Source: Bacteroides sp. (GTDB taxonomy: Bacteria; Bacteroidota; Bacteroidia; Bacteroidales; Bacteroidaceae). From it: a stretch of 64,000 nt of DNA. Both the position numbers and the translations under genes were made by a program. Under the pieces are notes generated by a model. That model was not told the origin of the DNA. It searched no databases and was given only the letters and a program-made list of their open reading frames with translations. The DNA is taken from assembly GCF_030151085.1 (NCBI RefSeq), contig NZ_JASLER010000002.1, positions 37,793 to 101,792 of the forward strand, read 5' to 3'. Positions 54,362 to 62,807 of this stretch are shown piece after piece (the first letter of the stretch is position 1; each line of letters starts with the position of its first letter).

Positions 54362-54444
54362 TTCACTATACGACTGAACCTATTTCACTATACGACTGAA
54401 TGGCATTCAGTCGTATAGTGAATATAGTTCGATATAGACTCCTC
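54362..54444. repeat. 22-bp-period array, core TTCACTATACGACTGAA (3 copies plus a decayed one)
   Basis: Identical 17-base copies begin at 54362 and 54384. The third, at 54406, is the exact reverse complement, and a degenerate copy (TTCGATATAGACT) begins at 54428. All four starts are exactly 22 bp apart. The 5-bp spacers (CCTAT, TGGCA) differ. The array lies between the pump stop and the convergent HsdR-N gene. The inverted pair can form a 17-bp hairpin and could also terminate transcription. Confidence 0.92.
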
Positions 54445-54468
54445 ATCAACTCAATCCGAAAAGTTAAA

Positions 54469-54918
54469 TTATAATAGTTGATAATCAGGTATTTCACGTA
54501 AGAAAGTATAGCTATTTTGTTCATAATTCATGCGACAACAATAATGTTGTAACCCATTACTTACTACCAAATAATCTACTTTCAACACCATATTATAACG
54601 GGTTATCTGGTCGAAAACAGCTTGAGTAATTTCTATTTCCGGAGCTTTGTATTCTACAATCATTCGCGCCGTAAGGTCACGACGGTATAACACAGTATCA
54701 CAACGCTTCTTTGTGCCATTCAGTTGTACCTGCACCTCGTTTGCCATTAACGCCTGCGGATATCCTTTATGAGCAAGAAGAAAGTGAACGAAGTGCTGTC
54801 GTACCCATTCTTCGGGCGTTAAGGCGACATATCGACGACGTATCACATCAAAAATAACATTTTTTCCGTTCCTAGTGTCAATTTTAGCATCGAATGCTGG
54901 TAGGTTTAACGATAACAT
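54469..54918 (-). CDS. Stand-alone HsdR N-terminal nuclease-domain protein
   Basis: The 149-residue protein matches the type I restriction HsdR N-terminal (HSDR_N_2) domain: VRQHFVHFLLAHKGYP, then the nuclease motif KKRCDTVLYRRDLTARMIVEYKAPEIEI, which keeps the D and E-x-K residues of PD-(D/E)xK nucleases, then QITRYNMVLKVDYLVVSNG. No HsdM, HsdS or helicase partner is present. In Bacteroides this small protein normally sits beside the AMP nucleosidase and holA genes, as here, so it is probably a housekeeping or repair nuclease and not a restriction remnant. Confidence 0.88.
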   Translation of the reverse strand: MLSLNLPAFDAKIDTRNGKNVIFDVIRRRYVALTPEEWVRQHFVHFLLAHKGYPQALMANEVQVQLNGTKKRCDTVLYRRDLTARMIVEYKAPEIEITQAVFDQITRYNMVLKVDYLVVSNGLQHYCCRMNYEQNSYTFLREIPDYQLL

Positions 54919-54982
54919 TTACTACATTTGTAAGTTAAATAATGGCTCCCTGCTTTTGGGAACACAAATTTAATGAAATCTT

Positions 54983-55759
54983 ATGAAAACAAAAGAAGAA
55001 ATCGTAGCTAATTGGCTGCCCCGTTACACAAAACGTAACCTGGAGGATTTTGGAGAGTACATTTTGTTGACCAACTTCAACAGATACGTAGAAATATTCG
55101 CAGAAAAATTCAATGTTCCCATTTTAGGTAAAGATGCCAATATGATATCTGCCACTGCAGAAGGCATGACCATCATCAACTTCGGTATGGGAAGTCCTAA
55201 TGCTGCCATTATCATGGATTTACTGAGTGCTATTCACCCCAAAGCATGCCTGTTTCTAGGTAAGTGTGGCGGCATTGACAAGAAAAATAGAATAGGGGAT
55301 CTTATCCTTCCAATAGCCGCTATCCGTGGCGAAGGTACTTCCAACGACTATTTTCCACCCGAAGTTCCTTCACTTCCGGCATTTATGTTGCAACGTGCCG
55401 TCTCATCTGCCATTCGTGACTATGCTCGCGACTACTGGACCGGTACTGTTTATACCACCAACCGCCGTATATGGGAACACGATGAAGCTTTCAAGGATTA
55501 TTTGAAGAAAACGCGCGCTATGGCAGTCGATATGGAAACTGCAACCATATTTAGCTGCGGTTTTGCCAATCATATCCCCACAGGTGCTCTCTTATTAGTC
55601 TCTGATCAACCCATGATTCCTGAAGGAGTAAAAACGGATAAGAGCGACAGCATAGTTACCCAAAACTACGTAACGGAGCATGTTGAAATAGGTATTGCAT
55701 CCCTCCGCATGATTATTGACGAGAAAAAAACCGTAAAACACCTAAAATTCGACTGGTAA
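54983..55759 (+). CDS. amn: AMP nucleosidase (nucleoside phosphorylase fold)
   Basis: This 258-residue protein carries the PNP/UDP-fold motifs: ATAEGMTIINFGMGSPNAAIIMDLL, FLGKCGGIDKKNRIGDLILP and AVDMETATIFSCGFANHIPTGALLLVSDQP. The catalytic domain of AMP nucleosidase is present. The N-terminal regulatory domain of the longer E. coli enzyme is absent, as usual in Bacteroidota. It splits AMP to adenine and ribose 5-phosphate. Divergent from the HsdR-N gene, followed by holA. Confidence 0.9.
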   Translation: MKTKEEIVANWLPRYTKRNLEDFGEYILLTNFNRYVEIFAEKFNVPILGKDANMISATAEGMTIINFGMGSPNAAIIMDLLSAIHPKACLFLGKCGGIDKKNRIGDLILPIAAIRGEGTSNDYFPPEVPSLPAFMLQRAVSSAIRDYARDYWTGTVYTTNRRIWEHDEAFKDYLKKTRAMAVDMETATIFSCGFANHIPTGALLLVSDQPMIPEGVKTDKSDSIVTQNYVTEHVEIGIASLRMIIDEKKTVKHLKFDW

Positions 55760-55805
55760 TCGTTTACATTTATAATTGATAATCAGAACTATAGATATTT
55801 TTTAT

Positions 55806-56825
55806 ATGGCAAAACAGGAAATAACTTATGACGACATATTAAAAGAGTTAAGAGCCAAGCAGTATCGTCCCATCTATTACCTGATGGGTGAAGAACCGTA
55901 TTACATCGATCTTATTGCAGACTATATCACAGACAATATCTTGACTGATACTGAAAAAGAATTTAACCTAACTGTTGTATATGGTGCTGATGTAGATATA
56001 GCCACTGTAATTAATGCAGCTAAACGATATCCTATGATGTCTGAATATCAAGTCGTCGTAGTTAAAGAAGCACAATCCATCCGCAATATGGATGAGTTAT
56101 CATACTACCTGCAAAAGCCACTAAATTCAACGATTCTAGTTATCTGCCATAAGCACGGAGTATTGGATAGAAGAAAAAAGCTAGCCGCTGAAATTGAAAA
56201 AATAGGCTTTCTATTCGAATCTAAAAAAGTGAAAGATGCCCAGCTTCCGGCATTTATCACATCTTATATGAAACGCAAGGGTATAGATCTTGAACCCAAA
56301 GCTACTTCCATGCTCGCAGATTTCGTCGGTACTGATCTCAGTCGCCTTACCGGAGAGCTGGAAAAGCTGATAATAACACTTCCAAAAGGTCAGACACGAG
56401 TTACCCCTGAACAGATAGAACGTAACATTGGTATCAGCAAAGATTATAATAATTTTGAACTCCGTGGAGCCATAGTAGAAAAAGATATTTTAAAGGCTAA
56501 TAAGATAATAAAATATTTTGAAGAAAATCCCAAAACAAATCCTATTCAGATGACTTTATCTTTACTTTTTGGCTTCTTTTCCAATTTAATGTTAGCCTAT
56601 TATGCACCCGAAAAGTCAGAGCAAGGACTTGCTACCTTCATAGGTCTGAAAAGTCCATGGCAGTCTCGAGAATATCTAAGTGCCATGCGTCGGTACAGTG
56701 GAGTAAAGACCATGCAAATCATCGGAGAAATTCGTTATGCAGATGCTAAATCAAAAGGAGTTGGCAATTCTTCTTTAAATGACGGAGACATTCTCCGGGA
56801 ATTGGTCTTTAAGATTTTGCACTAA
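55806..56825 (+). CDS. holA: DNA polymerase III delta subunit
   Basis: The ATG at 55806 gives MAKQEITYDDILKELRAKQYRPIYYLMGEEPYYIDLI, the family N-terminus. A start at 55776 adds nine atypical residues. The 339-residue protein has the AAA-like N-terminal domain without a functional P-loop, a middle lid domain (VTPEQIERNIGISKDYNNFEL) and the C-terminal collar (SPWQSREYLSAMRRYSGVKTMQIIGEIRYADAKSKG). It opens the beta clamp during clamp loading. Followed by a good terminator at 56860. Confidence 0.92.
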   Translation: MAKQEITYDDILKELRAKQYRPIYYLMGEEPYYIDLIADYITDNILTDTEKEFNLTVVYGADVDIATVINAAKRYPMMSEYQVVVVKEAQSIRNMDELSYYLQKPLNSTILVICHKHGVLDRRKKLAAEIEKIGFLFESKKVKDAQLPAFITSYMKRKGIDLEPKATSMLADFVGTDLSRLTGELEKLIITLPKGQTRVTPEQIERNIGISKDYNNFELRGAIVEKDILKANKIIKYFEENPKTNPIQMTLSLLFGFFSNLMLAYYAPEKSEQGLATFIGLKSPWQSREYLSAMRRYSGVKTMQIIGEIRYADAKSKGVGNSSLNDGDILRELVFKILH

Positions 56826-56859
56826 AAACATATTTATTTCATATCATTTTGTCATATTT

Positions 56860-56884
56860 AGGGGGATTTATCCCCCTTTTTTCT
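56860..56884 (+). terminator. Terminator of holA
   Basis: AGGGGGAT and ATCCCCCT form an 8-bp stem with a 2-nt loop and a T-run. Confidence 0.88.
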
Positions 56885-57588
56885 ATTTCAGCTAATCCCT
56901 CCAACATAAAAACAGCACGTATACTACTGAAATACAGAATTATACATCATTTTTCAAGCTCTGAGAATCGTTTATTTTCAATCAACTGATCCATTCTACG
57001 GAAATAAAGCTCAGATTTGACAACATAGAATAGAAGTCTATAAAAAAGTCTCAAATTCTACATTCATGTCAGATCTTTTTTATTATACAGAGGGCATATA
57101 ATCAACAATAGGCATATACTAATTTAGATAATAGTTATATATTACAACTATATATATTCATTAATGTAAACTTAATCATATCACTAATGTAATTATATAT
57201 ATTTGAAATATAACAATAGTAACCAAGTCCGATCTATTACAAGTGTAATACACATATAATTAGCACTAAATATATACACATTACGTTTGTGTATGCATCA
57301 TCTTAACTTGTTGTATTTTAAATAATAATACACTGTAAATCTGATATATATACTATATAAATAAATCGATTGATTAATACTAGTCCAAAATGATATAAAA
57401 ACAATTGTAAAGGCTATTTTGTCTTCATAAAACATAAACATATAATTATATATATCAATCATATACGCATTTTTAATGCACTAAAACTATATATCATATT
57501 AGTGTCGTAATCTTATCATTACTTTTGTACTAATAACAATTGAAATATACTAATTACAAAGGTAAAATTACATATTTTACAATTATAA

Positions 57589-57620
57589 TTTGCATTTGTG
57601 ATTTTCATTTTTTACTTTTG
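57589..57620 (+). promoter_or_regulatory. Promoter of the HTH regulator
   Basis: TTTG (57589-57592) and TACTTTTG (57613-57620), spaced 20 bp, lie 44 bp before the ATG at 57664. They lie inside the longest possible ORF (57598), arguing for the shorter protein. Confidence 0.7.
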
Positions 57621-57663
57621 TGATGCATTTCTAGAGAAGTACAATTGTAATAACATTCAAGTC

Positions 57664-58128
57664 ATGAGCATCAAGGATAGATTTAAAATGATAATGGACA
57701 GGGAAAAGTTAACGGCTGGAGCTTTCGCTGAAAGTATAGACGTAGCACAAGCTACTATTTCCCACATCTTAGGCCCCCGTAATAAATATCCAAGTACTGA
57801 AGTAATCCTCCGATTACACAAACGGTATAATGATATAAACTTGGAATGGCTACTTACCGGCGAAGGTGAAATGAGTAACAGCAACAATGAAAGCAAAGAC
57901 AATAGCGGATTTGATTATCCTCTATTCGCTGACAATCCCGAAAATCTGTCCGATAGATCGAAAGAAATTGAAAATCGCAAGGAAATTGCACTAGAATCTC
58001 CTAAAATAGCTACTAAAGAGATTGTAAAACAAGAGATTATCTATAAAGAAAGACCTTCAAGGAAAATAACCGAAATAAGAATTTTCTTTGATGATAATAC
58101 TTACGAAACATTCAGGCCTGAAAAATAA
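57664..58128 (+). CDS. Helix-turn-helix (XRE/CI-like) transcriptional regulator
   Basis: The 154-residue protein has an N-terminal HTH (FKMIMDREKLTAGAFAESIDVAQATISHILGPRNKYPSTEVILRLHKRY, then LEWLLTGEGEM). A polar linker follows, and a short C-terminal part ends in KITEIRIFFDDNTYETFRPEK. The chosen ATG follows the promoter. It resembles phage-repressor-like regulators widespread in Bacteroides and precedes the pyrK/pyrD operon, so control of pyrimidine genes is possible. No phage genes surround it. Confidence 0.88.
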   Translation: MSIKDRFKMIMDREKLTAGAFAESIDVAQATISHILGPRNKYPSTEVILRLHKRYNDINLEWLLTGEGEMSNSNNESKDNSGFDYPLFADNPENLSDRSKEIENRKEIALESPKIATKEIVKQEIIYKERPSRKITEIRIFFDDNTYETFRPEK

Positions 58129-58139
58129 GAAGTTTCCAC

Positions 58140-58147
58140 TATCTTTG
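58140..58147 (+). promoter_or_regulatory. -7 element of pyrK
   Basis: TATCTTTG, 34 bp before the ATG at 58182. Confidence 0.6.
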
Positions 58148-58181
58148 TACCCGAAAAGATAATACCTCTTTTATAGATAAT

Positions 58182-58958
58182 ATGAAAAAATATATTTTAG
58201 ATCTGACTGTGACCGAGAACGTCCGTCTGCATGCAAACTATGTATTGCTGAAACTGACTTCTCCGTCTCCGCTTCCGGAAATGCTACCAGGACAATTTGC
58301 AGAGATCCGTGTAGATGGTTCGCCTTCTACCTTCTTACGCCGCCCCATTTCAATTAACTATGTAAATAGACTACATAATGAAATATGGTTTTTAATCCAG
58401 CTTATAGGTGATGGCACTAAGCGTTTAGGAGAAGCTAAAGCAAACGATATTATTAATGTGGTACTTCCGCTGGGAAATTCCTTTTCTATGCCTGAAAAGC
58501 CTTCAGACAGGCTTCTATTAGTGGGCGGAGGTGTAGGTACGGCACCAATGTTGTATTTAGGTGAGCAATTGGCTAAAAAGGGATGTAAACCTACTTTCTT
58601 ATTAGGTGCCAGAAGCAATAAAGACTTGCTTCAACTAGATCAGTTTAAGACTTATGGTAATGTATATACTACTACTGAAGATGGTAGCTATGGAGAAAAA
58701 GGATATGTAACACAACATTCCATATTAAACAAGGTGGAGTTTGAACAAATATATACTTGCGGTCCAAAACCGATGATGGTAGCCGTAGCTAAATATGCCA
58801 AAAGTAAAGGTATAAATTGTGAAGTATCATTGGAAAACACAATGGCATGTGGCATTGGTGCCTGCTTATGCTGTGTAGAAAATACTACAGAGGGACATCT
58901 ATGTGTATGTAAAGAAGGTCCGATTTTTAATATAAACAAACTATTATGGCAGATTTAA
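58182..58958 (+). CDS. pyrK: Dihydroorotate dehydrogenase electron-transfer subunit
   Basis: The 258-residue protein has an FAD-binding barrel (PGQFAEIRVDGSPSTFLRRPISI), an NAD-binding half (LLLVGGGVGTAPMLYLGEQL and YTCGPKPMMVAVAKYA) and a C-terminal 2Fe-2S site with four cysteines (MACGIGACLCCVEN and HLCVCKEGP). It passes electrons from PyrD to NAD. The 3' end overlaps the start of pyrD by 13 nt, coupling production of the two subunits. Confidence 0.95.
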   Translation: MKKYILDLTVTENVRLHANYVLLKLTSPSPLPEMLPGQFAEIRVDGSPSTFLRRPISINYVNRLHNEIWFLIQLIGDGTKRLGEAKANDIINVVLPLGNSFSMPEKPSDRLLLVGGGVGTAPMLYLGEQLAKKGCKPTFLLGARSNKDLLQLDQFKTYGNVYTTTEDGSYGEKGYVTQHSILNKVEFEQIYTCGPKPMMVAVAKYAKSKGINCEVSLENTMACGIGACLCCVENTTEGHLCVCKEGPIFNINKLLWQI

Positions 58959-59857
58959 ATGTAAATATTGGCGAATTACAAATGAAGAATCCGGTAATGA
59001 CAGCTTCCGGAACATTTGGATATGGTGAAGAGTTTGCTGATTTCATTGATATATCGCGAATAGGTGGTATAATTGTAAAGGGAACCACTCTTCACAAACG
59101 TGAAGGTAACCCTTATCCTCGTATGGCAGAAACTCCAGCAGGTATGTTAAACGCTGTAGGTCTGCAAAATAAGGGTGTTCATTACTTTGTTGAACATATA
59201 TATCCCCGTATCAAGGATATTCAAACCCACATGATTGTAAACGTTTCGGGTTCTGCTATCGAAGATTATGTTGAAACAGCAGCAATTATTAATGAACTTG
59301 ACAAAATTCCTGCTATTGAGTTAAACATTTCTTGCCCTAATGTAAAGCAAGGTGGAATGGCTTTTGGTGTCACAACTGAAGGTGTGGAAGAAGTGACTAA
59401 AGCAGTTCGCTCAGTTTACAAAAAGACACTTATCGTAAAACTCTCACCCAACGTTACTAATATTGCAGAAATGGCTTGTGCTGCTGAAAATGGCGGAGCA
59501 GACAGTGTTTCCCTTATCAATACGCTGTTAGGAATGGCTATTGATGCAGAGCGCAGACGCCCTATACTATCTACTATAACAGGCGGTATGTCCGGTGCAG
59601 CTGTAAAACCCATAGCACTACGCATGGTATGGCAAGTAGCTAAAGCGGTAAAAATACCCGTCATAGGTTTAGGCGGAATCATGAATTGGAAAGATGCAGT
59701 AGAATTCATGCTCGCAGGGGCTACTGCTATCCAAATTGGTACTGCTAACTTCATTGATCCAGAAATAACCATAAAGGTAGAAGAAGGTATTAATGATTAT
59801 CTCGACAGACACGGATACAAGTCTGTAAAGGAAATAATTGGTGCGCTTGAGGTATAA
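58946..59857 (+). CDS. pyrD: Dihydroorotate dehydrogenase, class 1B catalytic subunit
   Basis: The 303-residue flavoenzyme is a TIM barrel: NPVMTASGTFGYGEEF, GTTLHKREGNPYPRMAETPAGMLNAVGLQNKG, ELNISCPNVKQGG with the catalytic cysteine, and GLGGIMNWKDAVEFMLAGATAIQIGTAN for phosphate binding. It oxidises dihydroorotate to orotate in pyrimidine synthesis. Paired with PyrK, so NAD is the acceptor. Confidence 0.95.
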   Translation: MADLNVNIGELQMKNPVMTASGTFGYGEEFADFIDISRIGGIIVKGTTLHKREGNPYPRMAETPAGMLNAVGLQNKGVHYFVEHIYPRIKDIQTHMIVNVSGSAIEDYVETAAIINELDKIPAIELNISCPNVKQGGMAFGVTTEGVEEVTKAVRSVYKKTLIVKLSPNVTNIAEMACAAENGGADSVSLINTLLGMAIDAERRRPILSTITGGMSGAAVKPIALRMVWQVAKAVKIPVIGLGGIMNWKDAVEFMLAGATAIQIGTANFIDPEITIKVEEGINDYLDRHGYKSVKEIIGALEV

Positions 59858-59895
59858 TGAATAACAATGAATTGCCATTCGCTATTCATATTCAT

Positions 59896-59929
59896 AAAAA
59901 AGGACATTCAATTGTGAATGTCCTTTTTC
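59896..59929. terminator. Bidirectional terminator between pyrD and trmD
   Basis: AAAAAGGACATTCA and TGAATGTCCTTTTT form a 14-bp stem with short loop and A/T runs on both sides, serving the convergent pyrD and trmD genes. Confidence 0.9.
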
Positions 59930-59950
59930 TTTTTATTTACATTAGTAATC

Positions 59951-60628
59951 TTACTCATCTAGCAAATCCGGACGTAATCTACGGGTTCTTTCCAAAGATT
60001 GTTGTAGTTCCCATTCCTTAATTTTAGCTTCATGACCAGAAAGTAAAATATCTGGAACTTTCCAACCTTTGTACTCAGCAGGTCGCGTATAAACAGGAGC
60101 AGCTAATAAGTTATCTTGAAAAGAATCGGAAAGTGCAGACTGTTCATCAGAAATAACACCTGGTATAATGCGTACAATAGCATCTGCCATTACAGCAGCA
60201 GCCAGTTCACCACCTGTTAGTACGTAATCGCCAATACTGATTTCCTTAGTTATAAAATGTTCGCGAATACGATAATCGATGCCTTTGAAATGCCCACAGA
60301 GAATAATGAGATTTTGGGCAAGAGATAATGTATTTGCCATGGGTTGATTAAACTGTTCACCATCAGGTGTAGTGAAAATCACTTCATCATAATCGCGTTC
60401 AGCTTTCAAGGCGTTGATACAACATTCAATAGGCTCTATCTTCATAACCATTCCAGCAAATCCTCCAAAAGGATAATCGTCCACACGGCGATACTTGTCT
60501 TCTGTATAATCACGAAGGTTATGCAGATGTATTTCTGCAAGCCCTTTATTCTGAGCACGTTTCATAATGGAACAATTGAAGAACCCTTCAATCATCTCCG
60601 GCAAAACTGTTATAATGTCAATGCGCAT
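59951..60628 (-). CDS. trmD: tRNA (guanine37-N1)-methyltransferase
   Basis: Starting at 60628 the 225-residue protein begins MRIDIITVLPEMIEGFFNCSI, the standard N-terminus. A longer frame to 60733 would cross the promoter region. It carries the SPOUT trefoil knot with ILCGHFKGIDYRIREHF and SIGDYVLTGGELAAAVMADAIVRIIPGVI, and the C-terminal LLSGHEAKIKEWE. It methylates G37 of tRNAs, including the tRNA-Pro class encoded near the left edge. Divergent from ligA. Confidence 0.96.
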   Translation of the reverse strand: MRIDIITVLPEMIEGFFNCSIMKRAQNKGLAEIHLHNLRDYTEDKYRRVDDYPFGGFAGMVMKIEPIECCINALKAERDYDEVIFTTPDGEQFNQPMANTLSLAQNLIILCGHFKGIDYRIREHFITKEISIGDYVLTGGELAAAVMADAIVRIIPGVISDEQSALSDSFQDNLLAAPVYTRPAEYKGWKVPDILLSGHEAKIKEWELQQSLERTRRLRPDLLDE

Positions 60629-60646
60629 ATAAACTTTAATTTTCTG

Positions 60647-60654
60647 CAAAAATA
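60647..60654 (-). promoter_or_regulatory. -7 element of trmD
   Basis: Reads TATTTTTG on the minus strand, 18 bp before the start codon at 60628. It supports the shorter trmD start. Confidence 0.5.
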
Positions 60655-60676
60655 CAAATATTCGGGGAGAAACCTG

Positions 60677-60684
60677 TATTTTTG
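60677..60684 (+). promoter_or_regulatory. -7 element of ligA
   Basis: TATTTTTG, 22 bp before the ATG at 60707. It lies far inside the longest open frame, arguing that ligA begins at 60707. Confidence 0.5.
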
Positions 60685-60706
60685 TGTTCAAACAATCCGA
60701 AACCAT

Positions 60707-62704
60707 ATGACCGTAAAAGAAAAAATAGAGCAACTCAGAGCTGAATTACATCAGCATAATTACAATTACTATGTGCTGAATACCCCTCAAACATCTGATA
60801 AAGAGTTTGATGACAAGATGCGTGAATTACAGGATTTGGAAAGAGAACATCCTGAATTTCAAGATGATAATTCACCTACGATGCGTGTAGGAAGTGATAT
60901 AAACAAGAATTTTACGCAAGTATCGCATAAATATCCGATGCTTTCGCTCGGCAATACATACTCTGAAAGCGAAGTAACAGATTTCTACGAGCGTGTAAAT
61001 AAAGCGTTGAATGAAGACTTTGAAATCTGTTGCGAACTAAAATACGATGGTACTTCTATCTCATTAACTTATGAAGATGGAAAATTAGTGCGTGCCGTTA
61101 CCCGTGGAGATGGAGAAAAAGGAGACGATGTAACCGATAATGTTAAAACAATCCGTTCTATCCCCTTGGTACTTCATGGCGATTACCCCAAATCATTTGA
61201 AATAAGAGGAGAAATTCTAATGCCTTGGGAAGTGTTTGAAGAGTTAAACCGTGAAAAAGAAGCTCGCGAAGAACCTTTATTTGCAAATCCGCGCAATGCT
61301 GCATCAGGTACTTTGAAATTGCAAAATCCCGCAATTGTAGCTTCTCGCAAACTTGATGCTTACCTGTATTATCTATTAGGAGAAGATTTACCCTGTGATG
61401 GACATTACGAAAACCTGCAAATGGCTGCTAGCTGGGGATTTAAGATATCTGAACATATGAGAAAAGCTCATAGTTTGAATGAAGTATTTGATTTTATCAA
61501 CTATTGGGATACTGAACGCAAAAATATGCCGGTAGCAACTGATGGCATCGTTTTAAAAGTCAATAGCTTAAGGCAGCAAAAAAATCTCGGTTTCACCGCA
61601 AAATCTCCCCGCTGGGCTATAGCATATAAATTCCAAGCAGAACGTGCTTTAACTCGTTTAAACAAAGTGACCTATCAGGTAGGGCGTACGGGTGCCGTAA
61701 CCCCTGTAGCAAACCTTGATCCGGTACAACTTTCCGGTACAATAGTAAAAAGAGCTTCTTTACACAATGCAGATATTATAGAGGGGTTGGATTTACATAT
61801 CGGAGACATGGTATATGTAGAAAAAGGTGGAGAAATAATACCCAAAATTACAGGAGTTGATATAGATGCCCGAAGCATGTTGCTAGGTGAAAAAGTAAAG
61901 TTCATCGCACATTGTCCCGAATGCGGTAGTAAACTCATACGTTATGAGGGTGAAGCGGCTCACTATTGCCCCAATGAAACTGCTTGTCCCCCGCAAATAA
62001 AAGGTAAAATAGAACATTTCATTAGTCGCAAAGCTATGAATATAGATGGCTTGGGACCGGAAACCGTAGATATGTTCTTCCGCTTAGGACTGATAAAAGA
62101 TACAGCAGATTTATATCTGCTCAAAACTGATGATATCAAAGGACTGGATAGAATGGGAGAAAAATCTGCTGAAAATATCATAAATGGAATTGCCGCAAGT
62201 ATAGAAGTTCCTTTTGAAAGAGTACTGTTCGCATTAGGCATTCGTTTTGTGGGGGAAACCGTAGCCAAGAAAATAGCCAAATCATTTGCAGACATTGAAG
62301 AACTGAAAAACGCAGATCTAGAAAAGCTGAAAAACATCGATGAAATCGGCGAAAAAATAGCGCAAAGCATTATATTATACTTCTCTAACCCAGCAAATTG
62401 CAATTTGGTTAATCGCTTGAAAGTTGCCGGTTTACAACTATTCCGCAAAGAAGAAGATCGAAGCGATTATACTGATAAACTCGCAGGGCAGTCTATTGTT
62501 ATCAGCGGAGTATTTACCCATCACTCAAGAGATGAGTACAAAGATCTGATTGAAAAAAATGGAGGCAAAAATGTAGGAAGTATTTCTGCCAAGACCAGTT
62601 TCATTTTGGCTGGAGATAATATGGGACCTGCCAAACTAGAAAAAGCAGAGAAATTAGGAGTAAAGATAATGAGCGAAGATGAGTTTTTAGAGCTGATATC
62701 CTAA
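60707..62704 (+). CDS. ligA: NAD-dependent DNA ligase
   Basis: The 665-residue protein, begun at 60707, has the Ia domain with YYVLNTPQTSDKEFD, adenylated Lys112 in CELKYDGTS, and GEILMPWEVFEELN. The OB fold, a four-cysteine zinc site (HCPECGSKLIRYEGEAAHYCPNETACPPQ), helix-hairpin-helix repeats and a C-terminal BRCT domain (about 590-665) follow. It seals nicks in replication and repair. The open frame extends upstream to 60344 through trmD, but that extension is not ligase-like. Confidence 0.97.
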   Translation: MTVKEKIEQLRAELHQHNYNYYVLNTPQTSDKEFDDKMRELQDLEREHPEFQDDNSPTMRVGSDINKNFTQVSHKYPMLSLGNTYSESEVTDFYERVNKALNEDFEICCELKYDGTSISLTYEDGKLVRAVTRGDGEKGDDVTDNVKTIRSIPLVLHGDYPKSFEIRGEILMPWEVFEELNREKEAREEPLFANPRNAASGTLKLQNPAIVASRKLDAYLYYLLGEDLPCDGHYENLQMAASWGFKISEHMRKAHSLNEVFDFINYWDTERKNMPVATDGIVLKVNSLRQQKNLGFTAKSPRWAIAYKFQAERALTRLNKVTYQVGRTGAVTPVANLDPVQLSGTIVKRASLHNADIIEGLDLHIGDMVYVEKGGEIIPKITGVDIDARSMLLGEKVKFIAHCPECGSKLIRYEGEAAHYCPNETACPPQIKGKIEHFISRKAMNIDGLGPETVDMFFRLGLIKDTADLYLLKTDDIKGLDRMGEKSAENIINGIAASIEVPFERVLFALGIRFVGETVAKKIAKSFADIEELKNADLEKLKNIDEIGEKIAQSIILYFSNPANCNLVNRLKVAGLQLFRKEEDRSDYTDKLAGQSIVISGVFTHHSRDEYKDLIEKNGGKNVGSISAKTSFILAGDNMGPAKLEKAEKLGVKIMSEDEFLELIS

Positions 62705-62738
62705 CAAATTTCTACAAAAAGCTTTTTTATAGCTTATA

Positions 62739-62772
62739 TTTGTAGGCTAAATCGAAAAAATTCGTACTTTTG
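62739..62772 (+). promoter_or_regulatory. Promoter of dapA
   Basis: TTTG (62739-62742) and TACTTTTG (62765-62772), spaced 22 bp, lie 35 bp before the ATG. Confidence 0.7.
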
Positions 62773-62807
62773 CGAGTCATTTAATAAGAGATTACTTTAT
62801 AATACTC

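Larger units (their letters stand above)
56826..57663. other. 838-bp AT-rich gap
   Basis: After the holA terminator no gene is visible. 57060-57600 is extremely AT-rich with many TATATA and TGTAAT words. Two dyads stand out: TATTACA-AG-TGTAATA (57235-57250) and ATACACA-N7-TGTGTAT (57274-57294). Either could be an operator of the HTH regulator whose promoter lies at the right end. No 22-bp array is present. Confidence 0.6.

Noticed and set aside
54469..54918. Degraded type I restriction system
   Set aside because: The small protein appears complete and its gene neighbours are the usual ones in Bacteroides, with no HsdM/HsdS debris.
56947..56994. Minus-strand mini-ORF (MDQLIENKRFSELEK) in the gap after holA
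   Set aside because: Looks coding-like but is only 15 codons with no recognised family, promoter or start signal; possibly a remnant.
57598..57663. Upstream start for the HTH regulator
   Set aside because: The segment overlaps the -7 promoter element; the HTH domain fits a start at 57664.
57598..58128. Prophage suggested by the CI-like regulator
   Set aside because: No integrase, structural or lysis genes and no attachment-like repeats nearby; surrounding genes are core metabolism.
60344..60706. Long N-terminal extension of LigA
   Set aside because: It runs through trmD on the other strand and past a good promoter; the ligase N-terminus starts at 60707.
60629..60733. N-terminal extension of TrmD
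   Set aside because: The extension overlaps the ligA start and the promoter region, and the standard TrmD N-terminus begins at 60628.
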